Shown here: positions 8,889 through 17,525 of the stretch, one piece after another
Numbering within the stretch: the first letter of the stretch is position 1
Layout of the letters: the number at the start of each line of letters is the position of its first letter
Source of the DNA: Nocardiopsis sinuspersici
GTDB taxonomy: Bacteria; Actinomycetota; Actinomycetes; Streptosporangiales; Streptosporangiaceae
Length of the DNA: 64,000 nt
NCBI GenBank assembly: GCA_008638415.1
Contig: VWVT01000020.1
Coordinates: 1-64,000 of the forward strand
Direction of reading: 5' to 3'
Program-made: the position numbers and the translations under genes
Notes under the pieces: model-generated
What the model saw: only the letters and a program-made list of their open reading frames with translations
What the model was told of the DNA's origin: nothing
Databases searched by the model: none

Positions 8889-11315
8889 TCAGCTCCCGCT
8901 GCCAGAATCAGGGGCTTCCTGGACCCGGGCGAGGTTCACCCGCGTGATTGTGGCCAGGTGGTCGTCTCCAGTGGCCTCGAACAACTCCAACGCTCTCGTC
9001 AAGGCCTCGACCGCCTCCACGATCTGATCGGCGCTCAGGAGGGCCGCGCCGATCCCCATTAGATTTTGGGCCTCACCATGGGTATCGCCCGCCTGCCGGC
9101 AGTAGTCCAGGGCGTGTTGACAGGCCGCGAGTGCTTCCTCAGATCGGCCCATTAGCTGCAGCGCGGAGCCGAGGTTGGTCCATGCCGACGCTTCTCCGTG
9201 GGCGTCATCGGTCTGCTGGTAAAGGTCGCGTGCGCGGGTAAGAGCGTCGATCGCCTCGCCGAACCGGCGCACCTGCCGCAGCGCGATGCCCAGGTTATTC
9301 CACGCCGACGCTTCTCCGTGGGCGTCATCGGTCTGCTGGTAAAGGTCGCGTGCGCGGGTAAGAGCGTCGATCGCCTCGCCGAACCGGCCCATCTCCTGCA
9401 AGGCGATGCCGAGACTGGTCCATGCCGACGCTTCTCCATGAGCGTCACCTATCTGGCGGAAAGCCTCATGTGTGCGGGTGAGGGTGCTGATCGCCTCGCC
9501 GAATCTGCGTACCTGCCACAACACGGTGCCGAGGTTGGTCCATGCCGACGCTTCTCCGTGGGCGTCATCGGTCTGCTGGTAAAGGTCGCGTGCGCGGGTA
9601 AGAGCGTCGATCGCCTCGCCGAACCGGCGCACCTGCCGCAGCGCGATGCCCAGGTTATTCCACGCCACCGCCTCATTGTGGACGTTTCCGACCTGCTGTG
9701 CGCTCTCGAGAGCCAGGGCGTGGACTTCGACGGCGTCGTCTAAGCGGCGCCGCAGGCCCAGGTAGTCACCAAGGAGCGAGGGTAGAAGCATGGCTATCTG
9801 TATGCGGCGGGTGTGGTGGGCCGTGCGAACGCAGGCCAGAAGGTTGTCGATCTCGGTGTCCAACCACCACAACACCTCCTTCTTGTCCGAGAACACCTGG
9901 AGTGGGGGGCCACCCTTACGCGCCCGCAAGTGCTCACCGGCTGCTACGGCCACGGTCGTGTAGAGAAACAGCACCCGGTCCAGGGCTTGCTGACGAGCAT
10001 CGGCCGTGGCGTCGTGTCCCTCTCTGCTGGCTTCGTTGTCAATGTCGGGTGGTGTGAGGGTGCAGGCGTGCTCGGCTAGTAGGTCGTGCATCCCCCACCG
10101 GCCGGGGCCAGTCGAGGTGATCAGGTGCGCGCCCGCCAACTCCTCCAGCACCCCCTCTACCTCGCCGCTCTTCTCGGCATGTGCCGCGACCATGACAGCT
10201 GCCATAGCGGTAGAGATGTCAGGACCGGGCTTGGAGCCCAGCAGAGCGAACGCCCGGACCCGGTCGGCGGGCAGATGCTCCAGAGAAGCGGTGAACACCG
10301 CCGACAGGTCGTGCTCGTCATCGGCGAACCTCGACAGCTCTACCAACCGAGCCACTAACCGTTCCGGATCCAAGCGGAGTGGACGGGCCAGTAGAGCGGC
10401 GGCAATCTTCAGCGCCAGCGGTAGGTACCCGCACCGCTTTGCCAGCCCTTCCAGCTCCTCCTGCTTGTCCCGGCGGGGGTCGGCCGGGTCCAGGCGTGCC
10501 CGGAGCAGCGCCAGGGCCTTGTCGGGGGGCAAGGTGTCCAAGGTCAGAGGACTGTGGCCATCGATGGCCAACGCCTCCCGGGAGGTGACCAGCAAACGGT
10601 GGCCGCCCGGGCCAGGAAGCAGGGGTCGTACCTGGTCCAGGCAACAGGCGTTGTCGGCCACCACCAACACCGGACGGTGCCGCTCATCGGCCCGGGACAG
10701 GGCCTGCAGCCCGGAACGATAGAAACTCGCCCGCTGGCCTACCTCAGCCGGGATGTCTTCGAGGTCCACACCGACCTGGCGCAGCAGTACGTCCAGGGCG
10801 GATGCCCCGGTCAGGGGCGGCGTGTGGGGGGTGTAGCCGTGCAGGTCCACGAAAAGGTGTGCACAGAACCAGTCGGCCTCGGAGGCTGTCTGGGCGGCTT
10901 TGAGGGCCAAGGCGGTCTTGCCGACCCCACCCATCCCCGACACTGCGGAGACCACCACCGCACCCGAACCACCATCCTGTGCGACCTCAGGGTTCAGCCT
11001 CTTCAGCAGCGCGGCAAGTTCGTCATCGCGGCCCACAAACCCGCTTGGAGGGGCTGGGACCGCGTCCTTCGCCAAAGGCAGCGAACGTTCCTGCTGGACT
11101 GTGGTCAGGTGGGTGGTGTTCGTAGTGTTACCGATCCCGCCCTGGACGGTACGGGCCTGCACGGCGGTACCCGAGTTGTTCGGGCCAATCCTGTTAGTCG
11201 TGATGTCCTGCACACCGGGCCCTGCGTTACCGGGTCCGCTCTTCTCCGGACCAGGGGAGCACGTGGCCGGGGCGGCTGCACCCAGGAGCCTGGCCCAGAT
11301 TCCCTTATGTCCCAT
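8889..11315 (-). CDS. NB-ARC/TPR STAND ATPase (NLR-like) with N-terminal AVQAR motif
   Basis: This 808-residue protein is a second NLR-like ATPase. The N-terminal 80 residues are Gly/Pro/Asn-rich and contain NNSGTAVQARTVQGGIGN (47-62 and on), the motif shared by several proteins here. The NB-ARC domain follows: GMGGVGKT (127-134), PVLVVAD, GPGGHRLLVTSREAL, GYLPLALKIAAALL and RWGMHDLLAEHA. The C-terminal third has five or more 40-residue TPR units (AWNNLGIALRQVRRFGEAID type). It probably senses a ligand with the TPRs and oligomerises through NB-ARC. No effector domain is fused. The ATG lacks a strong ribosome site. Confidence 0.9.
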   Translation of the reverse strand: MGHKGIWARLLGAAAPATCSPGPEKSGPGNAGPGVQDITTNRIGPNNSGTAVQARTVQGGIGNTTNTTHLTTVQQERSLPLAKDAVPAPPSGFVGRDDELAALLKRLNPEVAQDGGSGAVVVSAVSGMGGVGKTALALKAAQTASEADWFCAHLFVDLHGYTPHTPPLTGASALDVLLRQVGVDLEDIPAEVGQRASFYRSGLQALSRADERHRPVLVVADNACCLDQVRPLLPGPGGHRLLVTSREALAIDGHSPLTLDTLPPDKALALLRARLDPADPRRDKQEELEGLAKRCGYLPLALKIAAALLARPLRLDPERLVARLVELSRFADDEHDLSAVFTASLEHLPADRVRAFALLGSKPGPDISTAMAAVMVAAHAEKSGEVEGVLEELAGAHLITSTGPGRWGMHDLLAEHACTLTPPDIDNEASREGHDATADARQQALDRVLFLYTTVAVAAGEHLRARKGGPPLQVFSDKKEVLWWLDTEIDNLLACVRTAHHTRRIQIAMLLPSLLGDYLGLRRRLDDAVEVHALALESAQQVGNVHNEAVAWNNLGIALRQVRRFGEAIDALTRARDLYQQTDDAHGEASAWTNLGTVLWQVRRFGEAISTLTRTHEAFRQIGDAHGEASAWTSLGIALQEMGRFGEAIDALTRARDLYQQTDDAHGEASAWNNLGIALRQVRRFGEAIDALTRARDLYQQTDDAHGEASAWTNLGSALQLMGRSEEALAACQHALDYCRQAGDTHGEAQNLMGIGAALLSADQIVEAVEALTRALELFEATGDDHLATITRVNLARVQEAPDSGSGS
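9181..9660. repeat. 120-bp DNA repeats inside TPR coding region
   Basis: The 120 bp at 9181-9300 are identical to 9541-9660, and the unit at 9301-9420 is identical over most of its first 85 bases. Each unit encodes one 40-residue TPR. Such identity implies recent duplication or gene conversion within the gene. Confidence 0.9.
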
Positions 11316-11465
11316 GGCGAAGATTGTGCCTCGTGCACAAAGGGGACGGACAGGTTCCTGCTAAAAACGGCCACGCCCGTTCACCCCTGGCCATGGCCGC
11401 GCACCCGGCGTCTGCTCTTATCGGCGGCCAGAAAACCCTGCTTGACGGACGCGGACACGAGACGA

Positions 11466-11494
11466 CCCCTGGGCAACGCCGCGTTGCGCGGGGG
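11466..11494 (-). terminator. Hairpin downstream of Sel1-repeat ATPase
   Basis: An inner stem GCAACG/CGTTGC with a 3-nt loop lies between C and G runs, 86 bp beyond the stop of the gene at 11580-13796. A sequence-related hairpin (AACG-gag-CGTT, followed by GTCGTGA) is at 15784-15812, beyond the gene at 15978-16598. Both probably end minus-strand transcripts. Confidence 0.5.
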
Positions 11495-11579
11495 TGTCGT
11501 GACCTAGTCATAATGTTCCGGCGGTGGGCGGCTTTCAATCCTGGAGAGCCCCTCTCTAGCTCCAGAAGCTACTCGTGGC

Positions 11580-13796
11580 TCAGCCGTCCGGTTGTCCGGC
11601 CTCCGGAAGAACCAGGTCGGTGGCTTCCGTCTCGGCCACCCGACGCCGCCACATCTCGGCCTCTTCCGACTCACCTCGCTTCTTCAGCAGGATCCTGAGA
11701 CCGATCATGGCGATGGTGTCGCCCTCTTCGGCACTGCACCGGTACCAGGTCTCGGCTTCCTCTTCCTCACCCCGCGCCACAAGCAGGATTCCTAGGCCAA
11801 CCATGGCGGTGATGTCGCCCTCTTCGGCGCCGCGACGCCACCAGATCTCAGCTTCCTCCTGCTCACCCCGCTCCTGAAGCAGGATTCCGAGGTTAACCAT
11901 GGCGCGGATGTCGTTCTCTGCGGCCGCACGCCGGTACCAGGTCTCGGCTTCCTCCTGCTCACCCCGCCCCTTGAGCAGAGCCCCAAGGGCGGCCATGGCG
12001 AGGGTGCCGCCCTCTTCGGCGCCGCGCCGGTACCAGGTCTCGGCTTCCTCCTGCTCACCCCGCCCCTTGAGCAGAGCCCCAAGGGCGGCCATGGCGAGGG
12101 TGTCACCCTCTTCGGCGCCGCGCCGGTACCAGGTCTCGGCTTCCTCCTGCTCACCCCGCCCCTTGAGCAGAGTCCCGAGGTTGACCATGGCGCGGGTGTC
12201 GCCCTCTTCGGCGCCGCGCCGGTACCAGGTCTCGGCTTCCTCCTGCTCACCCCGCCCCTTGAGTAGAACTCCGAGACCGAACATGGCGAGGGTGTTGCCG
12301 CCCTTGGCGGCGCGAGACCAAGCGGTTTCCGCGGTGGCCCACAGCTCGGCCCGGTAGGCGGCAATACCGAGGGAAGAAAGGCCGACCGGGTCGGTGGTGT
12401 GGGCTAGGGCGGTGTCCCACAAAGGGGCGGGGATGGGGGTGGCGGTATCGAGAAGGTAGTCGAAGGGCCGCCAACGGGTGTTGTCGGTGGTGGTGGGAAT
12501 CAACAGGCCGCTGGCGCCGAACCGCACCGCGCAGGCCCATTCCAGGGCCCGGGCGAAGGGCTCCGGGCGCGAGGACGCGGGCAGAGGGTAGTGGGTATGG
12601 GCCGCTTCGAGCAGGTTCGCGTCGGCCGACTCCACCCCGATGCGGGCCAGGTCCACTGACGCGGCCACCAGACGGTGCCCGCGCGGATGCCCACCCTCGA
12701 TGCCCAGGCTGTCCCTGGCGCGCTGCCACAGGGCCACCAGGTCGGGGGCCGCCGCCAGGTACTCGGCTACCCCGTGCTCGGCCACCCCGTCTGCGCCACC
12801 GCGCAACTGGCGAGCCACGGCGTCGGCCAGCACCACATCTGCTCGCTCGGCTGCGATGCGGGTGCCGTTGGCCAACTCGTCCTGGGTCCACACCCGTTCC
12901 AGGCGCACCGCTTCGACGCCGCGCACCAGGTCCTGCCCGGCCTGAAGCCGTGCCAGCTCCTCGGCACCGCCCTGGCCGATCGGGGCGGTGCCGCGGTAGG
13001 TGTCGTAGGGTCCCTGGCGTAGGGTCGCCACCACCACGACCCGTTGCTGGGTCAGGGTGTGGACCAGGGCGGCGGTGAGGTTGCGGCCGGTGTTGAGGTA
13101 GCGGTCCATGTCGTCCAACCACACCACCACCCCCGCGCAGTCAGCGGCCTCGGCCCGGGCCCGCGCGGGCAGGTGCGCCAGGTCGGCGCCGGCAGCCGGA
13201 ACAAGTAAGCGGTGGTCGGGTAGCTGGGTGGCCACCGCCTGCCAGGCCGCCCGGGTCTTGCCGGCGGCGGACCCGCCCACCACCAGGACCAGCCCTCCTT
13301 CGCGGCCCGCCGCGGCCACTCTCGCGTGCAGGTCCGTGTCGATGTCGCGGTCCACGTAGGCGGTCATAATGTCTGGGTCCTGCGGGCCGTTTGTGGAGCG
13401 GGAGCGGTGCACCCCGACCCGGTAGAGGTCGACCTCCGTCACCGGTGCCGCCCACGCCGATGCGCTGCTGGTCGTCTCTAGCTCGCCCTGGTAGATCGTG
13501 ACCGGGGAGAGGAAGTCCCGCCCCTGCACCGCGATCCCCGGCACGTTACCTGCGACGCTATTGTCGACCTGCGCGCCAGCAGGCACGGGGGCTGGGGCGG
13601 GTTGCTCACGGCGTAGCGCCCACACCCACACCGGAGCACCCAGGAAGAGGAAGACTCCTACGGCAGAGACCCACGAGGTGGCCTCCCAGCCTTGCCAGGT
13701 GGACACCCCTCCGCCCCACCACAACCCCGCTGCGACCACTGCTCCCAGCAGCACCGTGGCCGCGACTGCGCAGGCAACTTTCCTCGACCGGCTCAT
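11580..13796 (-). CDS. Membrane-anchored P-loop ATPase with Sel1-like repeats
   Basis: The 738-residue protein has two N-terminal transmembrane helices (about 7-27 and 42-61). A linker with GNVPGIAVQGRDFLSPVTIYQ (84-104) follows, the same motif as in neighbouring ATPases. The P-loop domain has Walker A GGSAAGKT (174-181) and Walker B GVVVWLDDMDR. From about residue 500 there are at least seven 36-residue Sel1-like repeats (GEQEEAETWYRRGAEEGD type). The repeats are near-identical in DNA, 108 bp per unit. The layout fits a membrane STAND-type sensor. It is paralogous to the next gene upstream (14040-15659). The effector is not visible. Confidence 0.8.
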   Translation of the reverse strand: MSRSRKVACAVAATVLLGAVVAAGLWWGGGVSTWQGWEATSWVSAVGVFLFLGAPVWVWALRREQPAPAPVPAGAQVDNSVAGNVPGIAVQGRDFLSPVTIYQGELETTSSASAWAAPVTEVDLYRVGVHRSRSTNGPQDPDIMTAYVDRDIDTDLHARVAAAGREGGLVLVVGGSAAGKTRAAWQAVATQLPDHRLLVPAAGADLAHLPARARAEAADCAGVVVWLDDMDRYLNTGRNLTAALVHTLTQQRVVVVATLRQGPYDTYRGTAPIGQGGAEELARLQAGQDLVRGVEAVRLERVWTQDELANGTRIAAERADVVLADAVARQLRGGADGVAEHGVAEYLAAAPDLVALWQRARDSLGIEGGHPRGHRLVAASVDLARIGVESADANLLEAAHTHYPLPASSRPEPFARALEWACAVRFGASGLLIPTTTDNTRWRPFDYLLDTATPIPAPLWDTALAHTTDPVGLSSLGIAAYRAELWATAETAWSRAAKGGNTLAMFGLGVLLKGRGEQEEAETWYRRGAEEGDTRAMVNLGTLLKGRGEQEEAETWYRRGAEEGDTLAMAALGALLKGRGEQEEAETWYRRGAEEGGTLAMAALGALLKGRGEQEEAETWYRRAAAENDIRAMVNLGILLQERGEQEEAEIWWRRGAEEGDITAMVGLGILLVARGEEEEAETWYRCSAEEGDTIAMIGLRILLKKRGESEEAEMWRRRVAETEATDLVLPEAGQPDG

Positions 13797-14039
13797 AACC
13801 TGTCATCCTGACGCAAACCCCGGCTCAAAAGGGCTTTGCGACTGGTCCGATGGCCCCGACATGGGGTCCGAACAAGGTAAGACCGGAAGGGGCAACGGGC
13901 CTTCGTCAGATGAAGTCAGGTGCCCTGAGGGCTTCCCCCTGACCACACTGATGGCCCACTTATCGGAACCCAGAAACCCCGGTTCAGGGCGAGAACAGCA
14001 CCGGCCAAGCGCCGTCTTGCGACCGAGCCGCGGCGGCAC

Positions 14040-15659
14040 TCACTCAGACCCCACGGCATCCCGGTACCGCTTCCACCATTGTTTGGCTTCCTGGACCCGG
14101 TCCTCCTCCGCCAGCAGGTTCCCGAGGTTGTACATCGCGCCGAGGTTGCCTTGACCGGCGGCCTTGCGGTACCAGCCTTCGGCCTCCTCTGCCCGGCCCT
14201 CCCCTGACAGCAAGGCCCCGACGTTGGACATCGCGCGGGCGTCGCCTTGCTCAGCCAAGGGGTGCCAGGCTGTGTGTGCGATGTCGACCTGTTCGGCCGT
14301 GTAGGCCGTGGCGCCAATAGTGAGGCGGTCTTCATCCGTGGCCACATCCAAGGCCGCGCGCCACACGGCCTCGGGCAGGGGGCCCTGGAGGTGGAGGTAG
14401 TCGAAGGCGCGCCACCGGGTACCTTCGTAGTCGGTGGGCACCAGTAGCCCGGCCAGGCCGCTGCGCTGTTGGGTGGCCCACTTCCAGGCCTGGTCGGTCT
14501 CCTCGGGCAAAGGCGGCGGGGTGGGCAGGTAGAGGATGTGGGCTGCCTGGAGTTGGTCTCGGGTCAGCGGGCTGGACAGTCCGGCCTGGGCCAGGGCCAC
14601 CGCGGCGGCTACCAGCGCATACCCGCGCGGGTGGCCGCTGTCGGGGCTCTCACGCCAGGCCTGTTGCAGCAGGGGGCCAGCTGCCAGCTGCTCGGCCACA
14701 CCGAAGCGCTCATCGTCCGCAGCCCGTACCAGGCGCTCATCGCTGCTGGCGCGGGCCCGCTCGCGCTCGGGCGGGCTCCACTCGCGTCGGAGGGTGACCG
14801 GTGGGGTCTTGAGAACCGCGTACCCCACCCTCTCCAAGGCGGGGCCATGGTCGGTGGCGCTCGGGCGCAGGTCTTTGAGTCGTTCGCTGCGAATGGTGGC
14901 CGCTACCACTGCGTCGGCCTGGCCCAGTTCGGCGACCAGGGTCGGGGTCAGTCCCGAGGCGCTCAGGTGGCGGTCCACATCGTCCAACCACACCACCCAC
15001 CCCCGCGGGGCGCGCGCGGCGCTCTGTTTGAGCCAGGCGGGCAGGGGGCGCAGGTCGGCGTCCTCGGGCGGGGCCACCAGCATCCGCTCGGGCAGGGTAC
15101 GGGCCAGCGCCTGGGCCAGGGCCCGGGTCTTGCCCGCGGTCGAGGCCCCGGCCACCAACACCATCCCGCCGCGCGGCGCGGCCGCGGCCGCGGCCAGGCG
15201 CCGGTCGAGTTCGGCGTCCACATCCCGGACCACATAAGGAGGCAGGCCTTCGGCCTCAGGGCCGGGGAGGGCGTCGTGGACGCCCAGTTCATGCGCATCG
15301 GCCTGCTGGGCGGGCAGGGCCACCTGCACCCATCCCGGCACGGGCGAGGCCGCCGGGGCGGGCAGGGAGTGCACGGTAACCGGGCCGTGGATGGCCCTGG
15401 CCTGGACCGCGGTGCCGTGGATATCGCCCGTGCGGTTGTCCACCGGCGTGCTCGCCGGGGCAGGTGAGGGTGCCGGCGTCGGGGAGGAAGGGGTGCGGTG
15501 TGGCCAGGCCAGGGCCAGGGCCGCGGCGGCCAGGACGAAGGATCCGGTCCCCGCGGCCCAGGAGAGTTCCTCCAGCCCGGGCAGCAGCAGGGAGGCGCCC
15601 AGCACCGCCAACGAGGCCGCCCCCACGGCCACGAGGACCCACACCAACGTTCGTCGCAT
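14040..15659 (-). CDS. Membrane-anchored P-loop ATPase, paralogue with few Sel1 repeats
   Basis: The 539-residue protein repeats the architecture of the gene at 11580-13796. Two N-terminal helices (4-28 and 37-53) precede a Pro/Ala linker with GDIHGTAVQARAIHGPVTVH (78-97). Walker A is GASTAGKT (171-178) and Walker B is GWVVWLDDVDRHL. The conserved segments SGHPRGYALVAAAVALA and GTRWRAFDYL also match. Only about two Sel1-like repeats remain at the C-terminus (AEEAEGWYRKAAGQGN), against seven or more in its paralogue. Repeat number is therefore the main difference, as expected if the repeats set ligand specificity. Role inferred as a membrane sensor in a conflict system. Confidence 0.78.
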   Translation of the reverse strand: MRRTLVWVLVAVGAASLAVLGASLLLPGLEELSWAAGTGSFVLAAAALALAWPHRTPSSPTPAPSPAPASTPVDNRTGDIHGTAVQARAIHGPVTVHSLPAPAASPVPGWVQVALPAQQADAHELGVHDALPGPEAEGLPPYVVRDVDAELDRRLAAAAAAPRGGMVLVAGASTAGKTRALAQALARTLPERMLVAPPEDADLRPLPAWLKQSAARAPRGWVVWLDDVDRHLSASGLTPTLVAELGQADAVVAATIRSERLKDLRPSATDHGPALERVGYAVLKTPPVTLRREWSPPERERARASSDERLVRAADDERFGVAEQLAAGPLLQQAWRESPDSGHPRGYALVAAAVALAQAGLSSPLTRDQLQAAHILYLPTPPPLPEETDQAWKWATQQRSGLAGLLVPTDYEGTRWRAFDYLHLQGPLPEAVWRAALDVATDEDRLTIGATAYTAEQVDIAHTAWHPLAEQGDARAMSNVGALLSGEGRAEEAEGWYRKAAGQGNLGAMYNLGNLLAEEDRVQEAKQWWKRYRDAVGSE

Positions 15660-15977
15660 ACGCCGAGTCTGCCGCCTGAGCGGCGTTCTCGGCCACGCCT
15701 GCCAGGATCCGCACTCACAGGCCGCGCTAGCCAGGACTTTCTAGAGCCGAGACGCATCGTATCGCCATGCGGGCACAGAAAAGCCCCCGGGCAACGGAGC
15801 GTTACACAGGGGCCGTCGTGATCTCGGCGTGACCTCAGTCGGGCTTGCGCTCGATTCCCGGCTTCTCCTGCTCCGGCTCGGGGGCAGGCTTGGGAACCGG
15901 ATCCAGGGGGTCGTACTCGCGGCTGCCGACACCGGGAGCCCTTGGATCTGTGCACGAGGCACGGGGGCCTCGCCTCG
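15660..15977. other. Intergenic stretch with hairpin and a possible C-terminal gene remnant
   Basis: A hairpin at 15784-15812 probably terminates minus-strand transcription. Between 15948 and 15835 the reverse strand has a codon-like, GC3-rich frame ending SREYDPLDPVPKPAPEPEQ..RKPD-stop, with no start codon. It may be the end of a lost gene. The rest shows nothing recognisable. Confidence 0.35.
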
Positions 15978-16598
15978 TCAGTCTTCAGGTGGCGGCGGGT
16001 CCGCCTCGTCGGAGATTCGCTGCACGGAAAACGGCCCACAGGTATCGGAGCCCATCGCTCCGGTCAGAGTGTCGGCGTCTTCAAGTTCACCGTTCAGGCC
16101 GACCATCCGATAGCCCGGATTGTCGATCCAGTAATCGGGATCCAGCAGCAGGTGTCCTGCCTGGTAGTTGCCAGTAAGCGCGTAAGAACCGGAATCAGCC
16201 CCGAGGTTCTCGGGCGTGGGGTAGAACTTGAACGTCGCTCGGACTCGGTCTTGGTCGTCGGTGTCGTGGACGATCACCAGGGTCAGTCCAGTTTCGCCTT
16301 GACTGCACTCGTATGTGCCTTTCCATGTCCCCGTCAGGTCTTCGTCCACAACGGCGGCACCGGTCCCGGCCTCGGAGGTCTGCGGAGGCGTTTCCTTGAT
16401 CAGATCCGCCCCTCCCCCCTGGTCAGGAGAGGGAGCGGGTGCGGAGTTGGCGGGCGGTGAAGCATTCCTTGGAAAAACGTAAGAAACCACAGCGAACCCT
16501 CCTCCTCCGAAGACGAGGGGGAAAAGCGTGAGACCGAGCATCCAGGTCAAGGTTGGATGCCTGTGTACGAAGCTCTTATCTTCGCGCTCGTCGTACAT
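15978..16598 (-). CDS. Single-pass membrane protein of unknown function
   Basis: The 206-residue protein has a short cytoplasmic N-terminus (MYDEREDKSFVHRHPTL) and one transmembrane helix (about 20-42, Gly-rich). A Pro/Ala/Ser linker leads to an extracytoplasmic domain (LTGTWKGTYECSQGETGLTLVIV, then FKFYP and GSYALTGNYQAGHLLLD). That domain alternates strands and has two cysteines, resembling small secreted beta-barrel modules. The frame opens at 16850, but GAGAGGG upstream of the ATG at 16598 decides the start. No family assigned. Confidence 0.7.
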   Translation of the reverse strand: MYDEREDKSFVHRHPTLTWMLGLTLFPLVFGGGGFAVVSYVFPRNASPPANSAPAPSPDQGGGADLIKETPPQTSEAGTGAAVVDEDLTGTWKGTYECSQGETGLTLVIVHDTDDQDRVRATFKFYPTPENLGADSGSYALTGNYQAGHLLLDPDYWIDNPGYRMVGLNGELEDADTLTGAMGSDTCGPFSVQRISDEADPPPPED

Positions 16599-16714
16599 GA
16601 GGCCCTCTCTAGGACTGGAGAGAAAGTGGGAGGCGGCTCGCTGCCTCCTCTCGTACGACGTGGCACGCAAACCAGCCGTTCCAAGCAGCCGCGCCGCCCC
16701 TGAAACACAGAAAG

Positions 16715-16740
16715 CCCTGCACATCGATCGGTGTGCAGGG
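16715..16740 (-). terminator. Hairpin after the Nudix gene
   Basis: A perfect 9-bp stem, CCCTGCACA/TGTGCAGGG with an 8-nt loop, lies 75 bp past the Nudix stop. On the minus strand it is followed by CTTTCTGTG. It fits an intrinsic terminator. Confidence 0.6.
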
Positions 16741-16815
16741 GGGTGAACCAAGTACGCCGGAAAGCGGGGTCCACCGAGATACGTGTAAAAGCTGCTGTAG
16801 ACCGCTGATCGACGG

Positions 16816-17379
16816 CTACCTACCCGCGCGGACCACCGCAGGTTCGCCACCGGCCACCAGTTCCCCCAGGGAGAGCGCCACGCGCGAAAACTGCACAGGA
16901 CCGCAGTCTCGGTGCAACTGCGGTCCTGTGCAGCCTCTGGCGTCGGGCTGGTCGGCCGGGAGGCCGCCGTTCCGGTAGTGGGCCAGGGTGGTCCGGGCCA
17001 TGGTCCGCACCTGGCGCCGGGTGTACCAGGCGGCGCCCTTCGTCTCGCCGGGGGCGGGGGTGAGGGTGCCTTCGGCGGTGGCGGCCGCGACCCACCAGTA
17101 GTGGCCCGGGTCCGGCAGCGCAGGCAAGGACGCGCACAGGTTGGGCAGGTGGCCCTCCCACAGCAGCCCGGAACCCGTGACGTGCAGCCCGGTCTCCTCC
17201 TGGACCTCCGCCACGAGGGCTTCGGCGACGGAGGTGTGGGCGTCGCGGACGTGACCGGCGACGGGGGCGGTGCCCTTGGGCCACCAGCCGCGGGTGACCA
17301 TGAGTAGCCGATCGGCCTGGTCCTCGATGAGGATGCCCACGGACGTGCCGCAGCAGCGCTTCGCGGTCTTCGTGCTCAT
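16816..17379 (-). CDS. Nudix hydrolase-like protein
   Basis: The 187-residue protein has a Nudix box variant, GHVRDAHTSVAEALVAEVQEE followed by TGL. The metal-binding AExQEExGL end is kept. The first Glu of the canonical box is replaced and the loop is one residue longer. The preceding strands (TSVGILIEDQADRLLMVTR) match the Nudix fold. The family hydrolyses nucleoside diphosphates linked to another moiety; the substrate is unknown. ATG 17379 is chosen for GAAGGAGCG upstream, since the frame extends to 17607 without support. Oddly, a perfect 17-bp inverted repeat (16891-16907 with 16917-16933) lies inside the 3' coding end, so the last 40 or so residues may not be ancestral. Confidence 0.8.
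   Translation of the reverse strand: MSTKTAKRCCGTSVGILIEDQADRLLMVTRGWWPKGTAPVAGHVRDAHTSVAEALVAEVQEETGLHVTGSGLLWEGHLPNLCASLPALPDPGHYWWVAAATAEGTLTPAPGETKGAAWYTRRQVRTMARTTLAHYRNGGLPADQPDARGCTGPQLHRDCGPVQFSRVALSLGELVAGGEPAVVRAGR
16891..16933. repeat. Perfect 17-bp inverted repeat within the Nudix 3' end
   Basis: CTGCACAGGACCGCAGT at 16891-16907 is exactly complementary to 16917-16933, with a 9-nt loop. It could be a former terminator overrun by the reading frame. Confidence 0.75.
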
Positions 17380-17525
17380 ACTGGAGACGCTCCTTCGGGA
17401 GTGAGCGCGGCCCGCCCCTGGGTCCTCGGCAGGAACGGGGCGGGCCGTCATGGTGTTCGGACCGGGCGGTCCCCCCGCCCACCAGACCCGGCAGGGGCCT
17501 GGTGAGCAGAGCGAGCAACCGGGGG

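Noticed and set aside
9181..9660. Tandem repeat array as a non-coding element
   Set aside because: The units keep the frame and encode TPRs, so they are coding repeats.
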